DNA of 64,000 bases from a virus, in the IMG/VR virus record IMGVR_UViG_3300035703_000034, positions 42,381-106,380 of that record; one strand, given 5' to 3'. The position numbers and the translations under genes were made by a program. This document shows positions 1 to 7,917 of this stretch, in pieces (within the stretch, counting starts at the first letter, position 1; every line of letters begins with the position of its first letter). The notes below the pieces were generated by a model. It saw nothing but the letters and a program-made list of their open reading frames with translations. It had not been told where the DNA came from and did not search any database.

Positions 1-1
1 C

Positions 2-43
2 GCGGGTCAGCTGATGGCGCTCCGCCAGCTCGGCCTCGCCTGA
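2..43 (+). CDS. C-terminal end of an upstream protein (partial)
   Basis: The reading frame from base 2 is open to a TGA at 41-43 and enters from outside the window. Its last residues (GQLMALRQLGLA) resemble the Gly-(R/Q)-x-x-A-x-x-L endings of the next two virion proteins, so it is probably another member of that structural group. Only 13 residues are visible, so this is an inference. Confidence 0.4.
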   Translation, partial: AGQLMALRQLGLA

Positions 44-47
44 TACC
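40..47 (+). promoter_or_regulatory. CTGATA-type late promoter-like element
   Basis: CTGATACC overlaps the stop codon of the upstream partial gene and lies about 65 nt before the GTG of the next structural gene. It matches the CTGATA(A/G)T elements found 25-36 nt upstream of several other structural genes. A hairpin lies between it and the gene, so its role here is less certain than elsewhere. Confidence 0.3.
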
Positions 48-58
48 GGTCTAAGTAA

Positions 59-98
59 AAACGGCGCGAGGCGAGTAACGTCGGCTCGCGCCGTTTCT
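59..98 (+). terminator. Perfect 12-bp hairpin, probable terminator
   Basis: The arms 59-70 and 85-96 are perfectly complementary (AAACGGCGCGAG against CTCGCGCCGTTT) with a 14-nt loop and end in TTTCT. The A-rich 5' flank and T-rich 3' flank make it a plausible bidirectional intrinsic terminator between the upstream gene and the GTG start at 112. Confidence 0.6.
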
Positions 99-111
99 CT
101 AGGAGGCTGCC

Positions 112-1557
112 GTGCCCAACGATTTTTCGTTCGCGCCCCACGAGAACGACCCCACCGACATCGCCAAAAACCCTTGGAAGCATCACGCCAGCGCCGCCGC
201 CGCCGGCGGGGCGACCGGCGCTGCCATCGGTACGGCGCTCGGAGCCTGGGCAGGCGCCGGCAAAGGCTTCAAGTCCATGCTCGGGCATGCCGGCGCCGGT
301 GCGCTCTTCGGGGGCGGCCTCGGCACGGGTCTGGGCTATCACAAGTCCGAAAAGAAGCAGCGAACCGTCGAGCAGGCCTACGGCGCCAACGATCCGTTTG
401 CCATGGACAAGCTGAGTTACGACCAGGCCCACGACGCCGGGCGGCAGTTTGCGTGGCGGATGCTGCGCGAGAAGCTGGCGCACCTGGGTCCGCTTGCGCC
501 GCTGGGGCTGCTCGACGGCTCGCTGCAGGCTCCAGCGCTGCCCCAGGTCCCTAGAGGGAGCACGTTTAACCCCCGCGACTTCGACTTCGACGGCTTGCTG
601 GTGCCCATGAAGCAGACCCCCGGAGGACGTGTCAGAAACGAGCTTCCGATCGCCTCTGACTGGGCGTCCGTGCAGCGCGGGGGGCGAGGCAAGCCGCGTG
701 TGGTAACGGTGCACCCCAAGCTGCTGGTGAGTCCCGAGCGGGCTTTGGCGCTGAAACACCAGGTCACACGAAACTCGACGACCGGCGGAGACGCGCTGGC
801 CATGGAGCACGCGGCCAACGTCGCCCTGGTGGAGGAGCACAACCGGAATGTCCTGAACGCGCACTTTGCCGGGCACCCGCACCGCGCGCACCTCGTGGAC
901 TACGTCCTGCAAAAGCACCGTGAAAATCACCAGGATTACTTTGACTTCGACAGGTTCGAAGGCAACGTGAGGCGCGTGGCCCCGGAGCCGCCGCGCTCGC
1001 AAACCGCCGCGCGTACGAGCGGCGCACCGTCTGGTACACCTGCGCAGGTTTCTCCCGCCGCCGCTGCGAGTGCGTCCACTACGTCCGCGGCGGGCGCTGC
1101 GACTTCGACCCCGCATGCAAGCTCCGGCGCGGCGTCGTCAGCTGCCAGCTCCGCAGCCGGCGCTCCCACTGCCCAGGCCACCGGCGCTCCCACGGCCCAG
1201 GCCACCGGCGCTCCCACGGCCCAGGCCACCGGCGCTCCCACTGCCCAGGCCACCGGCGCTCCCACGGCCCAGGCCACCGGCGCTCCCACTGCCCAGGCCA
1301 CCGGCGCTCCCACGGCCCAGGCCACCGGTGCGGCGTCGACCACGCACGGCTCGAACCGTCAGCCACGCTCGGTCGCGCCTCCACAGCAGACCCTCTCAGA
1401 AGCAGCGACCGACTTGTGGACGAACCACAAAGGCAAGCTCGGCCTCGGCGCCGCGGCGCTGGGCCTCTCGGGTCTCGGCTACTACGCGTACATGCAAAAC
1501 GAGCGGCGCAACGCCGATCAGCTGTTCCAGCCGCGCGAAGACGTGATGGGCGCGTGA
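112..1557 (+). CDS. Glycine-zipper virion-associated protein with PTAQATGA repeats
   Basis: 481 aa from a GTG with AGGAGG at the right distance. Residues about 28-70 are an Ala/Gly-rich, membrane-compatible glycine zipper. Residues about 350-405 are seven PTAQATGA repeats forming a flexible Ala/Thr/Pro linker, followed by a second hydrophobic Gly/Ala segment near the C-terminus (about 443-460). A DAGRQFAWRML-type motif near residue 105 recurs in the next protein. The enzyme repertoire is not recognisable. Its position before the prohead protease suggests an internal or injected virion protein, but function is unknown. It overlaps the next gene by four bases (GTGA). Confidence 0.75.
   Translation: MPNDFSFAPHENDPTDIAKNPWKHHASAAAAGGATGAAIGTALGAWAGAGKGFKSMLGHAGAGALFGGGLGTGLGYHKSEKKQRTVEQAYGANDPFAMDKLSYDQAHDAGRQFAWRMLREKLAHLGPLAPLGLLDGSLQAPALPQVPRGSTFNPRDFDFDGLLVPMKQTPGGRVRNELPIASDWASVQRGGRGKPRVVTVHPKLLVSPERALALKHQVTRNSTTGGDALAMEHAANVALVEEHNRNVLNAHFAGHPHRAHLVDYVLQKHRENHQDYFDFDRFEGNVRRVAPEPPRSQTAARTSGAPSGTPAQVSPAAAASASTTSAAGAATSTPHASSGAASSAASSAAGAPTAQATGAPTAQATGAPTAQATGAPTAQATGAPTAQATGAPTAQATGAPTAQATGAASTTHGSNRQPRSVAPPQQTLSEAATDLWTNHKGKLGLGAAALGLSGLGYYAYMQNERRNADQLFQPREDVMGA
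1159..1326 (+). repeat. Seven tandem 24-bp repeats coding PTAQATGA
   Basis: Seven head-to-tail 24-bp units lie in frame inside the first gene. They differ only at one codon (ACT GCC or ACG GCC), in the order act, acg, acg, act, acg, act, acg. Each adds one 8-residue unit, so slippage or recombination changes linker length without shifting the frame. Confidence 0.95.
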
Positions 1558-3311
1558 CCGTGGTCGCACCCGACGAACGCATTAAGCAGCGGATTCTGGC
1601 TGACCCCTACGGCGAGGCGGACGTCATCATCCACCGCTCGCGCGACATCGGCGCGACGGTCGGCAGCGTGGTTCCCATCGTGGGACCCTTGGTGGGCGCG
1701 AACGTCGGCCGCGTGCATGGCATGTACAAGGCGGTGCAGCTGCACGACCAAGCAGCAAAGGAGTATGCGGCGCGGGGCGGTCACCTGAACGTTCTGGCCC
1801 GGCACCCGTACGCCACTGGCCTGGTGTCGACCGCGGGTTTGTTTCCGGTCGGCGCAGGCACAGCGGGGCTCGCCATCGGGCATCAGCTGTCGCGCGCCGC
1901 CGTCCCGCAAGACCTCGCCGCAGCCCGCGCCACCACCGACGACGAGAAGCTGGACCACCCGTACGAGCTGCTGACGCGCAACACCGTCGGCGGCGAGCTC
2001 ATCGGCGGCGCCCTGGTCGGAACGGCCGGAACGCTCGCGGGCCGTCACTACGGCCAGACGCACGCCGGTGCCATCAATGCGAGCCTGACGAAAACCGAGG
2101 AGCTCGGACGCAAGTTTCTGGCCGGCGACCTGGGCCTCCCAATCTCGCGCACCCCCCGGGGAATCAACATGCCGGGCAACTTCTGGAAGTACGGCCTCGG
2201 CGTGACAGGCGCGGTCACCGGGTTTGGCGTCGGCGCGGCGCTGGGGTCGGTGCCTGGCATCCTCGGCACCATCAAAGAGCACGGCGAGGCGGCCGCGCGC
2301 GCCGAGGCCAAGGGGCAGAAGCTCCCCTACCTGGTACGCTCGCCCTACCTGGCTTACCTCGGGGCCGGTGCGGTGACCACGCCCATCGGCCTGGGCGGCG
2401 CGAAGAACCTCGCCTTTGAAAACGTCATCCAGTACAAGCGCCAGCAAAAGACCCCGCCCGCCGACCTGTCGGCGGATCTGGGCGGGTTTGCGAGTCATCT
2501 GCACCGCACCTACCTCGGACAGCCCGAGGCCGCGGTTGCGAAAAAGAAGCCCACCCGCACCAAACGTGCTGCAGCCCACAGTTCCCAAGGAGGAAGCCCG
2601 ATGCCCAGTCCGCTGCCAACCCCGACCGTCGCCGCACCGCCCGGTCCCGTTCCGGTGCAGCCGCAAGGAAGCGCGCTACCCCCCAAGATGCCGTTCATCG
2701 TCAGCCATCCGTACCTGGCGTCAGCCGGCTACAACGTGGCTGGTGGTGCGCTGGGCGCGGGCGTTGGGTCGCTGTCCGGTGGTGTGGCGGGCAAGCTCGT
2801 CCGGCCGGTGGCAAACGCCGTTGAGGCGGGCCTCAACGCCTACGTCAAGACACCCATGGAAGGCCGCTTCAGCGTGCCGCTGCATCTTGCTGCCGCAGCG
2901 GCGGCCCGCGGTGCCAACGTGCTCGGCCGAGCGGCTGAAACCGGCGGACGGCTGGCTGGTGGCGTGGCGGGTGCCGGGGCGGGCCTGCTGGCGGGCGACG
3001 TCGCCGCCGTCGCGCACCACTTGCATGATCGTTTGGAGTACGCACGGACGTTGCGCAGCGCCGGTCACTCGGACCGGCTGCCGTTCGTGGTCGAGCATCC
3101 GTACCTGACACGCGCGCCGATGTCCCTCCTCCCGGTCATCGGCCAGTACGGGATCGCGCCCGCTGTGCATTACAACGCGCGCAACGCCTTCGAAGACAGC
3201 TTCCGTGAAGCTGCCAAGCGTCCGGTCGCGCCGACGGAGAAGGCGGCCGCGATGCAGGACGCCTACGCCGCCGGCCGCACGTTTGCCTACCAGCTGGCGC
3301 AGCAAGTCTGA
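1554..3311 (+). CDS. Glycine-zipper virion protein with repeated HPYL motifs
   Basis: 585 aa if it starts at the GTG overlapping the previous stop; GTG 1560 is an alternative and neither has a strong SD. Four copies of an (I/V)x(H/S)PYL-type motif (RHPYATG, RSPYLAYLG, SHPYLASAG, EHPYLTRAP) are each followed by a Gly/Ala-rich hydrophobic stretch, giving a four-fold internal repeat of a membrane-like hairpin unit. A Pro-rich linker separates repeats 2 and 3. The end contains DAYAAGRTFAYQLAQQ, like the previous protein. Probably a virion protein acting at membranes during entry; that is inference. It contains an in-frame internal start at 2601. Confidence 0.75.
   Translation: MTVVAPDERIKQRILADPYGEADVIIHRSRDIGATVGSVVPIVGPLVGANVGRVHGMYKAVQLHDQAAKEYAARGGHLNVLARHPYATGLVSTAGLFPVGAGTAGLAIGHQLSRAAVPQDLAAARATTDDEKLDHPYELLTRNTVGGELIGGALVGTAGTLAGRHYGQTHAGAINASLTKTEELGRKFLAGDLGLPISRTPRGINMPGNFWKYGLGVTGAVTGFGVGAALGSVPGILGTIKEHGEAAARAEAKGQKLPYLVRSPYLAYLGAGAVTTPIGLGGAKNLAFENVIQYKRQQKTPPADLSADLGGFASHLHRTYLGQPEAAVAKKKPTRTKRAAAHSSQGGSPMPSPLPTPTVAAPPGPVPVQPQGSALPPKMPFIVSHPYLASAGYNVAGGALGAGVGSLSGGVAGKLVRPVANAVEAGLNAYVKTPMEGRFSVPLHLAAAAAARGANVLGRAAETGGRLAGGVAGAGAGLLAGDVAAVAHHLHDRLEYARTLRSAGHSDRLPFVVEHPYLTRAPMSLLPVIGQYGIAPAVHYNARNAFEDSFREAAKRPVAPTEKAAAMQDAYAAGRTFAYQLAQQV
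2601..3311 (+). other. In-frame internal start giving a possible 236-aa C-terminal product
   Basis: ATG 2601 is in frame with the 585-aa gene and is preceded by AAGGAGG at an ideal spacing, a far better ribosome site than the upstream GTG. It falls at the start of the Pro-rich linker, so the product would be a clean C-terminal domain carrying repeats 3 and 4. Nested scaffold and minor virion genes of this layout are known in other phages. Confidence 0.5.
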
Positions 3312-3330
3312 CGGGGTTTTTCGCGCGCGG

Positions 3331-3340
3331 CTGATAGTTC
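3331..3340 (+). promoter_or_regulatory. Late promoter-like element CTGATAGTTC
   Basis: Lies in the 60-nt gap before the protease gene, 31 nt upstream of its ATG, with a TTTTT tract 9 nt upstream. It is the same arrangement as at 7329 and at 14332 on the other strand. There is no -35 hexamer. Confidence 0.45.
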
Positions 3341-3371
3341 ATGTGGAGCCTGAACCGGCCACGGAGCCAGC

Positions 3372-4757
3372 ATGACCGATCAGCCGTTTGAGAAACGCAT
3401 CGACCTTGCCCACGACTACCTCAACGAGGGGGAGTCGCGCGTGGTGCCGCTCGCCGTCTCGTACGGCCAGCTGACCGTCGACGATCGCGCGAGCCGCGGC
3501 CACGTGAAGACCGCCGCGGCCGAAGAGGCCCTGGCTGCCTGCGCCAACGTCAAGCCGCAGGCCGACCGGGTCTACGCGCTCGTCATCGGGCTGGGTTCTT
3601 CCGAGTTCTGGGGCGTCAACAACAACGGCGACAGCTTCCCGGAGAACGCCCTGCTGGGCCTGCCGCCGGTCGACTCGCCGATGGCGTTCTTCGACAAGTA
3701 CAAGGCGCGCATCCGGCCGGGCTGGGGCTACAAGACCTTCCTCAAGGGCCACGTCTTCGAGGAGCACCGCAACTCCAACCCGCGCTTCGCCATCGGCGGC
3801 ATCCAGGACACCTTTTGGAACAACCGCATGCACCGCGTCGAGAACCTCATCTGGATCGACCGGAAGAAAGGCAAGAAGTGGGCCGAGCGCCTCGACGCCG
3901 GCAAGACGATCGGCACGAGCATGGCCTGCAAGGTGCCCTTCGACCGCTGCAGCCTGTGCAGCAACCTCGCGCCCACCCGCGCGCAGTACTGCCCGCACCT
4001 CAAGCCCGGCACCAGCGCCTACCAGCTGCGGCAAATTCGCGACGACGGCCTCGCCGTCAGCATGATCAACGACTTCCCGCACTTCTTCGACGAGAGCTGC
4101 GTGGAGAACCCGGCCGCCCCCGAGGCGCTTTCCATCATGAAGGTCGCTAGCGACGCGGCCAAGGTCGCGGCCCGGAAGCAGGCCGAGCTGAAGAAGACCG
4201 GGCCGGACCTCCCGCTCGACGTGATGCTCGACGACGTCAAGCAGCTCTACCAGTCCGAGCCGCACCTGCCCGCCTCCGTGATCGACAAGCTGCGGCAGTT
4301 CCCGCTGACGGACGTCACGGCCGGGCTCAAGAAGCTCGGCATGGCGCTGCGGCCCTCCGAGATGTTCGCGCTGTGCTACGGGGCGGACGCGCTGCCGACC
4401 AAAGTGGCGCGCGACCTCGACGACCAGGTCTGGGTGGCGCCCGTGCGCGACGGCTACGACCCGCGCCTCGCCGAGGCGGCCCAAGTGAAGATCGCGAGCC
4501 TGCCGGACCCCCGCGCCACCCAGCGCGTGGTCGACCTGCTCACGCCCTTCGCCACGAAGCGCAGCTACCTCGAGCCCTACCTGACGCCCCGGCTGATGCA
4601 GACCCCCGTCAAGGCGGCCCATGCGATCGTGGCGCGGCCCGACCTGCAGCCCTACCTCGATGCCTACCACGGCCTGTACAAGCGTGCGAGCGGCGAGTTC
4701 GGCTACGGCGCGACCCAGCTGTACGCGACCTACCAGGGCCTGCACGGAGCGTGGTGA
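3372..4757 (+). CDS. Prohead (capsid maturation) serine protease with zinc-binding motif
   Basis: 461 aa. The sequence has KGHVFEEH (His127) and, 56 residues on, IGTSMACKVP (Ser183). This His/Ser order and spacing is typical of herpes-fold prohead proteases (the HK97 gp4 type). Directly after the Ser is CSLC...YCPH (C193, C196, C207, H209), which looks like a zinc knuckle. The N-terminal half carries GSSEFWGVNNNGDSFPE, a motif shared by large-phage homologs. It would cleave scaffold and head proteins inside the procapsid. Context agrees, with a capsid-like gene 3 kb downstream. The C-terminal 200 residues have no clear domain. The next gene starts in the overlapping TGATG. Confidence 0.75.
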   Translation: MTDQPFEKRIDLAHDYLNEGESRVVPLAVSYGQLTVDDRASRGHVKTAAAEEALAACANVKPQADRVYALVIGLGSSEFWGVNNNGDSFPENALLGLPPVDSPMAFFDKYKARIRPGWGYKTFLKGHVFEEHRNSNPRFAIGGIQDTFWNNRMHRVENLIWIDRKKGKKWAERLDAGKTIGTSMACKVPFDRCSLCSNLAPTRAQYCPHLKPGTSAYQLRQIRDDGLAVSMINDFPHFFDESCVENPAAPEALSIMKVASDAAKVAARKQAELKKTGPDLPLDVMLDDVKQLYQSEPHLPASVIDKLRQFPLTDVTAGLKKLGMALRPSEMFALCYGADALPTKVARDLDDQVWVAPVRDGYDPRLAEAAQVKIASLPDPRATQRVVDLLTPFATKRSYLEPYLTPRLMQTPVKAAHAIVARPDLQPYLDAYHGLYKRASGEFGYGATQLYATYQGLHGAW

Positions 4758-5074
4758 TGCGCCCTTACGAAGCGTACTGGCTGCACAAACAGGCGAGCGA
4801 CGGCGTCGACTGGCACGCCCTGCGGCAGAAGACCCACGACCACCTGCACGCCGCCCAAGCGTACTGGCAAGCCAACAAGCCCGCGATGCTGCGCTCGACG
4901 GCGAACAACCTGATGTACGGGCTGCTCACCAGCCGGGCGACAGGGCCGGTCTCGCTGGTCGGCTCGAGCACGGGCGGCGTCATCGACGGCATGCTGTTCC
5001 GGCCCGCGACGGACGCCACGATCAACCTGGTGGGGACGGGCTTACGAAAGTTTTACGGTTTGGGTGAAAAATAG
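4757..5074 (+). CDS. Small structural-region protein
   Basis: 105 aa, coupled to the protease gene through a TGATG overlap. It has a LHKQASD N-terminal segment; similar (K/R)xA(S/A) tracts (KTAA, KQAS, KRAS) recur through this block and might be maturation cleavage sites. A Gly/Thr/Ser-rich middle follows. No family recognised. Position suggests a head or scaffold accessory protein. Confidence 0.6.
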   Translation: MRPYEAYWLHKQASDGVDWHALRQKTHDHLHAAQAYWQANKPAMLRSTANNLMYGLLTSRATGPVSLVGSSTGGVIDGMLFRPATDATINLVGTGLRKFYGLGEK

Positions 5075-5082
5075 GCCAACGA

Positions 5083-5091
5083 CGATAATTC
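5083..5091 (+). promoter_or_regulatory. Late promoter-like element CGATAATTC
   Basis: A GATAAT core lies 25 nt upstream of the next ATG in an AT-rich gap. It agrees with the CTGATAAT elements before other structural genes, although the leading C-T is not kept. Confidence 0.4.
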
Positions 5092-5116
5092 ATTTGGCAA
5101 AAGGAGGATTCGCGGC

Positions 5117-5659
5117 ATGTCGAGCACCTACATCCAGAGCCTGATCGACGAGATCACGGCGAGCCAGGCTACGAAGCTGGCGTCCGATCACGAGAAGGAC
5201 GAGAAGCACGAGAAGTCCGACAAGAAGGACGACAAGTCCGACAAGAAGGATCGCGGCCGCGAGTTCTTCGAGAAGATGCGCGGCAAGAAGGACGACGAGA
5301 AGAAGGCGGCGGTCAAGACCGCGGCCGAGCGCGCGGCGTTCGACCTGTTCGCCGAGGTCGCGGACCTCCCGGACGATCTGCGCAAGCTGGCGGCCATGGA
5401 GGCGGAGGCGGAGTTCTTCGCCGACCTGCAACGGCAGCAGGCCTTCGGCTTCGGCGGCGCCGCCAAGCAGGCGAGCGACGACGAGTACGCGGCGCTGTTC
5501 AACGAGGTCTTCGAGGCCCACACGGCCAAGCTGGCGTCGTTCGACCCGGACTACGCCGTGATGCTCGCCGAGGAGCAGCAGAAGATGGCGTTCAACCAGG
5601 GCTTTGAAGACGCCATGGCCGAGCTGCAGGCGCAGATCAACCCCCTGTCGCAGTTCTGA
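5117..5659 (+). CDS. Charged protein of a three-member paralog set, possible scaffold
   Basis: 180 aa with AGGAGG before the ATG. Residues 20-75 are an extremely Lys/Asp/Glu-rich tract (repeated DKKDDK-like units). The C-terminal 50 residues contain a module, FEAHTAKLA(S/A)xDPDYAxML-xEQQKxAFNQ, that recurs in the next two genes. High charge, low complexity and a location between protease and capsid genes fit a scaffold or internal head protein cut by the protease. Not recognised as a named family. Confidence 0.65.
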   Translation: MSSTYIQSLIDEITASQATKLASDHEKDEKHEKSDKKDDKSDKKDRGREFFEKMRGKKDDEKKAAVKTAAERAAFDLFAEVADLPDDLRKLAAMEAEAEFFADLQRQQAFGFGGAAKQASDDEYAALFNEVFEAHTAKLASFDPDYAVMLAEEQQKMAFNQGFEDAMAELQAQINPLSQF

Positions 5660-5669
5660 GGAGACCTCC

Positions 5670-5906
5670 GTGAAGACGATCGATCAGGCCGTGGCGGAGA
5701 ACGCCTACTGGGATCAGCTGGTGCAGAAGCAGGCAGCTGATACTTTCTACAGCGATCTTTTCGACGCGGCGTTCGAGCGCCAGACCGAAAAGCTCGCGGC
5801 GCTGGACCCCGACTATGCCGCGATGCTGTTCCAGGAGCAGCAGAAGCAGGCATTCAACCAGGCTTATGCCGAGACCCTGGCCCAGGCTCAGGCAACAGCT
5901 TGGTAG
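5670..5906 (+). CDS. Second member of the LDPDYAAML paralog set
   Basis: 78 aa from a GTG preceded by GAGGAG. Nearly the whole protein is the shared module (LFDAAFERQTEKLAALDPDY then EQQKQAFNQAYAETL) after a short N-terminal helix. The charged tract of the preceding paralog is missing. Probably made in the same transcript; function unknown. Confidence 0.65.
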   Translation: MKTIDQAVAENAYWDQLVQKQAADTFYSDLFDAAFERQTEKLAALDPDYAAMLFQEQQKQAFNQAYAETLAQAQATAW

Positions 5907-5919
5907 AAGGTGACTTGAG

Positions 5920-6153
5920 ATGTCCGTCTACCACCAGATGATGATGCAGCTCCACGAGCAGGAGCTTGCCAAGCAGGCCGCCATGGCGGAGGCCGTCGAC
6001 ACCGAGGCGCTGTTCGACGCGGCGTTCGAGGCCCACACGGCCAAGCTGGCTGCGCTCGACCCCGCCTACGCGGCGATGCTGCACGCCGAGCAGGAGAAGA
6101 CCGCGGCGTTCGAGGCCGCGTACTACACCACGCTGCAGGCGCTGGGAGGCTAG
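5920..6153 (+). CDS. Third member of the LDPDYAAML paralog set
   Basis: 77 aa. It has the same LFDAAFEAHTAKLAALDPAYAAML module, then EQEKTAAFEAAYYTTL. It differs from its neighbours mainly in the first 25 residues (Met/Gln-rich). Local gene duplication is the simplest origin. Function unknown; expected to behave like its paralogs. Confidence 0.65.
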   Translation: MSVYHQMMMQLHEQELAKQAAMAEAVDTEALFDAAFEAHTAKLAALDPAYAAMLHAEQEKTAAFEAAYYTTLQALGG

Positions 6154-6156
6154 ACC

Positions 6157-6366
6157 ATGAGCTGGGAGCACGAGCGCCACGCGCGGATCCAGGAAGCCAC
6201 GGCCATGCTCAAGGCGGCCCGCGACGTGCTCGAGCACGCGCTGCCGCTCGTCGAGACCGGCGGCATGGACCCCGCGCAGGCGATCCTGGCAAAGAAGGCC
6301 AGCATCTACAAGAACCTGAAGTACGCCGACCTCGCGCAGGCGTACCGGTCCGCACAGGGACACTGA
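6157..6366 (+). CDS. Small helical protein of the head block
   Basis: 69 aa, starting 4 nt after the previous stop. It is predicted helical, with AKKASIYKNLKYADLAQAYR near the C-terminus. No family recognised. Tight packing in the head operon suggests a minor structural or assembly role. Confidence 0.6.
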   Translation: MSWEHERHARIQEATAMLKAARDVLEHALPLVETGGMDPAQAILAKKASIYKNLKYADLAQAYRSAQGH

Positions 6367-6367
6367 C

Positions 6368-7309
6368 GTGTCAGGGCCCGTCTCGGCCGATCTCCACCGG
6401 TTCATCGTCAACCCGGAGAACAGCAGCCTCGTGCTGTCGGCCGCGCGGCACCTGCTCTACCGCCCGGCAGACTTCCTGTACACGAAGCTGCGCGGACTGC
6501 CCGCAAACCCCCGGGGCAACCTCTGGCACGGCCTGAACCCCGAAACCTGGGGCGCGGGCCTGGCGCGCGCAGGGGAGCGCGCCGACGCGTCGCTCGGACG
6601 CATGACGGGCGGCACGCGCAAGGAGATGGTCACGCTCAACCGCGACCACCTGCAGCGCATCGGCGACACGCTCGCCGACTGGGAGCGCCGCCCCGACATG
6701 AAGGCGCACGCCGGCCGCGTGCGCAAGCAGTTCGATGATCTGCTGCACCAGCACCACGCGCCCGGGACCACCTTGGACCAGGTGCTTCAAAACAGTCGCA
6801 GTGCTGATAATTACAAGGTAACGCTGCACGACGTGCTTTTGCCGTCCGCCACGGGCGAGGTCGGCAAGACCGTCAAGACGATCGCGGCCGACGGTGCGGC
6901 GCTGTACGGGTCGGCCGAGATCGTGAACCAAGTCAACCGGGTTGCCAACCAAAAGACCCCATCGGAGGACCGTATGTCAGACATGGCCGCCGTCAAAGCC
7001 GCCCTCGAGCAACTCGAAAAGGCCGCGCGGATCCTGGAAGAGATCCCTGCCCGCGACCGCGCGTACAAGCAGGCTTCGAGCCTGTACCAGCACGGCGCGA
7101 TCATGGAGCACGAGGTCGAGAAGTACGCCGCGCTGTTCTTCGAGAACCCGGACAGCGCCGACGTCGTGGCCCAGGGCTTGCTGCGCAACAGCGCGAGCGA
7201 GGTCAAGTCCGCGCGCCTGGGTGAGGTGGTTTCGGGCAGCTCCGCGTCGACGGGGGGCTCTCGTTATTCGAGTTTCGATGCCATGTGCCTCGAAGGGCTT
7301 ACCAAATAG
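6368..7309 (+). CDS. Head-block protein with possible nested C-terminal product
   Basis: 313 aa from GTG 6368, one base after the previous stop. The N-terminal 200 residues are Arg/His/Asp-rich with no recognised domain. The C-terminal 110 residues form helices with YKQASSLYQHGAIMEHEVEKYAALF and a Ser/Gly-rich tail. A strong SD precedes an in-frame ATG at 6974. Upstream of the capsid gene; could be a scaffold or portal-proximal protein. Confidence 0.65.
   Translation: MSGPVSADLHRFIVNPENSSLVLSAARHLLYRPADFLYTKLRGLPANPRGNLWHGLNPETWGAGLARAGERADASLGRMTGGTRKEMVTLNRDHLQRIGDTLADWERRPDMKAHAGRVRKQFDDLLHQHHAPGTTLDQVLQNSRSADNYKVTLHDVLLPSATGEVGKTVKTIAADGAALYGSAEIVNQVNRVANQKTPSEDRMSDMAAVKAALEQLEKAARILEEIPARDRAYKQASSLYQHGAIMEHEVEKYAALFFENPDSADVVAQGLLRNSASEVKSARLGEVVSGSSASTGGSRYSSFDAMCLEGLTK
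6974..7309 (+). other. In-frame internal start giving a possible 111-aa product
   Basis: ATG 6974 follows CGGAGGACCGT, a well-placed SD, and begins a helical domain (MSDMAAVKAALEQLEKAARI). A CTGATAATTAC element lies at 6804-6814 inside the gene. This is the second such nested start in the head block (the other is at 2601). Confidence 0.45.
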
Positions 7310-7328
7310 GGGCCTTTTTTCAAAACGG

Positions 7329-7338
7329 CTGATAATCC
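7329..7338 (+). promoter_or_regulatory. Late promoter-like element CTGATAATCC
   Basis: The 10-mer is identical to the one upstream of the sheath gene on the other strand. It lies 27 nt before the ATG at 7366, with a T6 tract 8 nt upstream. The gap 7310-7365 holds nothing else except that T-rich run, which may also end transcription of the preceding gene. Confidence 0.5.
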
Positions 7339-7365
7339 CGTTAACGGCGTAAGGAGATCAAAGCT

Positions 7366-7896
7366 ATGACCATCAGTTTCGGTAAGCCCGGACAACTGCG
7401 AAAGACGTTCAAGGACGCCAAGCTGGAGATCCAGGGCGGCGTGTACTTCCGTCACGCGTGTCCGCTGGTGGACGCCTTCAACAAGGCGAACCTCAAGGAC
7501 GGGCTCTTCCTGGCGGCTGCCGCGGGCGGCAAGTTCGACGTGGCCGCGGACGCGAACCGCGCGCTGTACCTGATCTTCACCTCGAACTCCGAGGTGATCA
7601 TCTCGCAGCCGACGTCGGCGGACGACTTCCCCGGCGACGACCGCACGGACGCTCCCACGGGCCTGTTCGGCTCCGTGCAGGCCGTGTGGCCGATCGAGCT
7701 GCTGCACACGGGTGCGCGTGGCACGGCGACGGTGGCGCTCAACAGCTACGCCGTCGGCACGGCCCTGACCGTCGTGAACGGCAGGCTGTGTCCCGCCAAC
7801 GTCGGAGGCATCACGGGGGACCGGATCGTCGGTTACGTCGAGGCGGAGCCCTCGGTGACCGGCACCAACTCCGTGCAGTGCCGCGTGTCCCTCTAA
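7366..7896 (+). CDS. Probable capsid decoration or head protein
   Basis: 176 aa with AAGGAG before the ATG and its own late promoter-like element. It is beta-rich, with GGVYFRHACPLVDAFNKANLKDGLFLAAAAGGKFDV early and a Val/Thr-rich second half. It lies directly before the capsid-like gene, the usual place of a decoration or head-stabilising protein. That assignment is by position only. Confidence 0.5.
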   Translation: MTISFGKPGQLRKTFKDAKLEIQGGVYFRHACPLVDAFNKANLKDGLFLAAAAGGKFDVAADANRALYLIFTSNSEVIISQPTSADDFPGDDRTDAPTGLFGSVQAVWPIELLHTGARGTATVALNSYAVGTALTVVNGRLCPANVGGITGDRIVGYVEAEPSVTGTNSVQCRVSL

Positions 7897-7917
7897 CCGT
7901 TCCGGAGGCTTAGGATC

